Assembly (NCBI GenBank): GCA_024305405.1
Contig: JAKNDB010000107.1
Location: 4,014,501-4,078,500, forward strand
DNA length: 64,000 nt
Direction: 5' to 3'
From: Dirofilaria immitis
Lineage: Eukaryota; Nematoda; Chromadorea; Rhabditida; Onchocercidae
Both the position numbers and the translations under genes were made by a program. Below are positions 62,147-64,000 of this stretch, piece by piece (position 1 is the stretch's first letter; every line of letters starts with the position of its first letter). The notes below the pieces were generated by a model. The model was not told the origin of the DNA. It made no database searches and worked only from the letters and a program-made list of their open reading frames with translations.

Positions 62147-62753
62147 AATTATGATTATATTAACTTATAAATGGAAGGATTTTATCCTAATAGTTTTGCT
62201 ACCTCTCAAGTTAAACTGTTACGATACCTTAGATATGTTGTAGTTTATATTTACGTACTAATTAATCTATTATTTATTTATTTTCTTATTTATTTTTTCA
62301 TATTTGCCAGCTAATGGATGATTTTAAAAAGGCAGCAGATTCTTATTAGTTTTATTATTGTTCTTGTAATGGATGAGAAAAACCTTAAATTATTTGTTTC
62401 TCTATTTATTTGCTTTTTCTCTATTTTTATTTATCATTTCAATCCCATTTTTCTTCATTTGAATTATGTTTATATATTTACTTATTTAATTATTTCCCTT
62501 TTTATTTTTATGTATTACCGATTAATGAATAATCTTAGGTAATATATTACTGACTAATTTGTTTTACTGTTGTCATTGTAATGGATGAGAAAACTTTAAT
62601 ATTGATATGAAAGGAAGAGTAAACAAGCATATTTATGATTTTCCTAATTATGCGTATAATTATGATTATATTAACTTATGAATGGAAGGATTTTATCCTG
62701 ATAGTTTTGCTACCTCTCAAGTTAAACTGTTACGATATCTTAGATATGTTGTA
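62147..62753. repeat. 97-bp direct duplication, 511 bases apart
   Basis: 62147-62242 and 62657-62753 are nearly identical, including GGAAGGATTTTATCC, AGTTTTGCTACCTCTCAAG and TTAAACTGTTACGATA, with about four substitutions. Smaller repeats accompany them: TTTACGTACTAATTA at 62101 and 62251, and TGTAATGGATGAGAAAA at 62367 and 62577. The pattern is of nested local duplication. Confidence 0.9.
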
Positions 62754-63559
62754 ATTTTTTTTGAAAGTTAAGAAAAACCATAAACGAAATTTTTTCCTTA
62801 TCGAAAGAAGAAGTAATAATTCATCTTTTTGCTTTCAAAGCAGTTATCTTAATTGATTATTTTTTCAAGTCATTTCTCTCTTTTCTTTTGTTTGCGAGAA
62901 AAAGTGTGAAATTGATAATAAAGTGACAAAATAAATTACCGTATAAACTATTCGTAACTTTTTACAGTAGTTGTATTTATTTGCTTCTAAATGATTATTT
63001 TATGTCAATAGTAAAGTGAAAAGAAGATACCAAACTTTTGTTATCGGCTATTCTTAGTATTAGAAATTTTTTCATTTTGTTAACATAGCTTGTTTTATTT
63101 CTTTTCTCTGATTTTATCAAAATTTGAAATTAATTATGTTTAATTATTAAAAAATATTATTATATTTATTATTGCTTCCTTTTTTACATTAAATTTGACA
63201 GATTTTGTCAATTTTTTTTATTTTTAAAAATCTAACATTTTGATAATTTCGCATAATATATTTTTCTTCTGCAAAAAAAGTATAAAACTAGTTATTTATC
63301 AAATTCTAAGATAAATTGAGAATTTTAAATTTATCGAAATTTATTTTTAGAAACCTGGCAATGAATAAATTCCTTCATTTTCTAAAATAGTATATTTTCT
63401 TCTTTCTCTTTTTCTTTTTTAAGATTTATATTTTTGAATTATTAATAAAAATTTATAAGCTTATTTTTTTGTTCGATTTTATAATTTCTGTTCGCGTATA
63501 CTCCATCGTTAATTAATTCACCGTTATAAATTAACAACTTTTTTTTTGGATAATCTCAG

Positions 63560-63720
63560 AAGAAGTAGCAATGTTGAATAATATATCAACGGATTACACA
63601 CAACCATCATCCTGGTTCGATCGTCGCCATTTTATGCGATCTTTATGTAATATTAAATTTGATAAAAATTGCTTCAAATTACGAAGCATTTTTGGAACAT
63701 ATTATCGGTCAGCTTGCTAA
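63560..63720 (+). CDS. possible alternative first or terminal exon, 49-residue ORF
   Basis: The acceptor ATAATCTCAG at 63559 is followed 11 bases later by ATG (63571), the spacing usual for a trans-spliced nematode start. The frame reads MLNNISTDYTQPSSWFDRRH, FMRSLCNIKFDKNCFKLR and SIFGTYYRSAC, with TAA at 63718. The region is GC-richer than its flanks. A donor CG|GTCAGC at 63707 would end it in phase 2, as 57961 and 61684 do, making it another entry into the same downstream exon. Otherwise it may be a short gene or a terminal exon. No family is recognised. Confidence 0.35.
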
Positions 63721-64000
63721 ATTTTTCTAAATTTCAATTAATTAATTAATTAATTAGTTAATTGGATAATTTAATTTATTTCTTTTTCTTTTTTCTTTTT
63801 CATTCCATTTTAATCGTTTGATTTTTATAAGACAAAATTTTACATTTCGATTTCTGACTTATAAATTCTTTTAAAATTTTTTAATTACATTTTAATGAAA
63901 TGAAAAGATAATTATTAGTTCTAATGTTTGACAAGAAATCTCATTATATTTCGCTCTTTTTTTCTTTCTTTGTCTTTTGAAAATCGATAGCAATTTTCTA

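Larger units (their letters stand above)
57962..64000 (+). other. intron or downstream region, GAP domain not present
   Basis: AT-rich DNA after the C2 exons. I searched by eye for an exon starting G-TAY-CC (Tyr-Pro-Val) and for GAP-domain motifs (FLR, LxFRxNxxAT) and saw none, so the catalytic exons probably lie past the window. It contains repeats and two possible alternative exons, at 61608 and 63560. Confidence 0.6.

Noticed and set aside
1..64000. CRISPR, bacterial operon, riboswitch or phage system
   Set aside because: No regularly spaced palindromic repeats with unique spacers. The 35-bp array has no spacers, and the only bacterial material is the 0.5-kb broken insertion.

Overview
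The window looks like AT-rich nuclear DNA of a parasitic nematode. A filarial or related spirurid worm with past or present Wolbachia is the best guess. The reasons are an estimated GC of only about 20-25 % outside exons, short exons in very long introns, U-rich 3' splice sites ending in TTTAG or TTCAG, and an insertion that reads as a broken Wolbachia guanylate kinase gene. No rRNA, complete tRNA, CRISPR array, bacterial operon or intact transposon was seen.

One large plus-strand gene explains nearly all recognisable coding sequence. It is a SynGAP/RASAL2/DAB2IP-type Ras GTPase-activating protein, the family of C. elegans gap-2. Family-recognisable exons lie at 41307-41400 (RTKSATKLER), 47046-47231 (SRSHESLLAYSSTIDL), 47439-47615 (end of the PH domain), 57143-57342 and 57822-57961 (the C2 domain). 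The catalytic GAP domain is not present and should lie beyond base 64000. Upstream exons with no domain of their own were chained by splice sites and codon phase: 14342-14396 (start MELDDLGLPP), 23145-23190, 29979-30076, 34060-34175 and 38949-39002. A 45-base cassette exon is proposed at 44036-44080. The visible locus covers about 43-50 kb.

Several separate ATG-bearing exons are phase-compatible with different downstream exons: 14342, 29998 (inside an exon), 38379 and 46697, and less surely 12028, 61608 and 63571. This suggests a modular gene with many alternative promoters. Two features disturb the reading frame. Both C2 exons carry an apparent one-base deletion at a homopolymer (57224 and 57877-57882), more likely assembly error than decay. 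The join between 38949-39002 and 41307-41400 is out of phase as drawn.

The intron at 34176-38948 holds the bacterial-like insertion (about 34840-35330). It contains an antisense middle piece of gmk, an open reading frame of unknown identity, and a GGGATGC heptamer repeat. The remaining sequence is intronic or 5' flank. It holds microsatellites (a 370-base TTC tract, a TAG tract, GA, GT and TA tracts), a clean 35-bp satellite (46136-46585), many decayed tandem repeats of 60-135 bp, and several perfect hairpins. A possible small secreted-peptide exon lies at 49148-49324.
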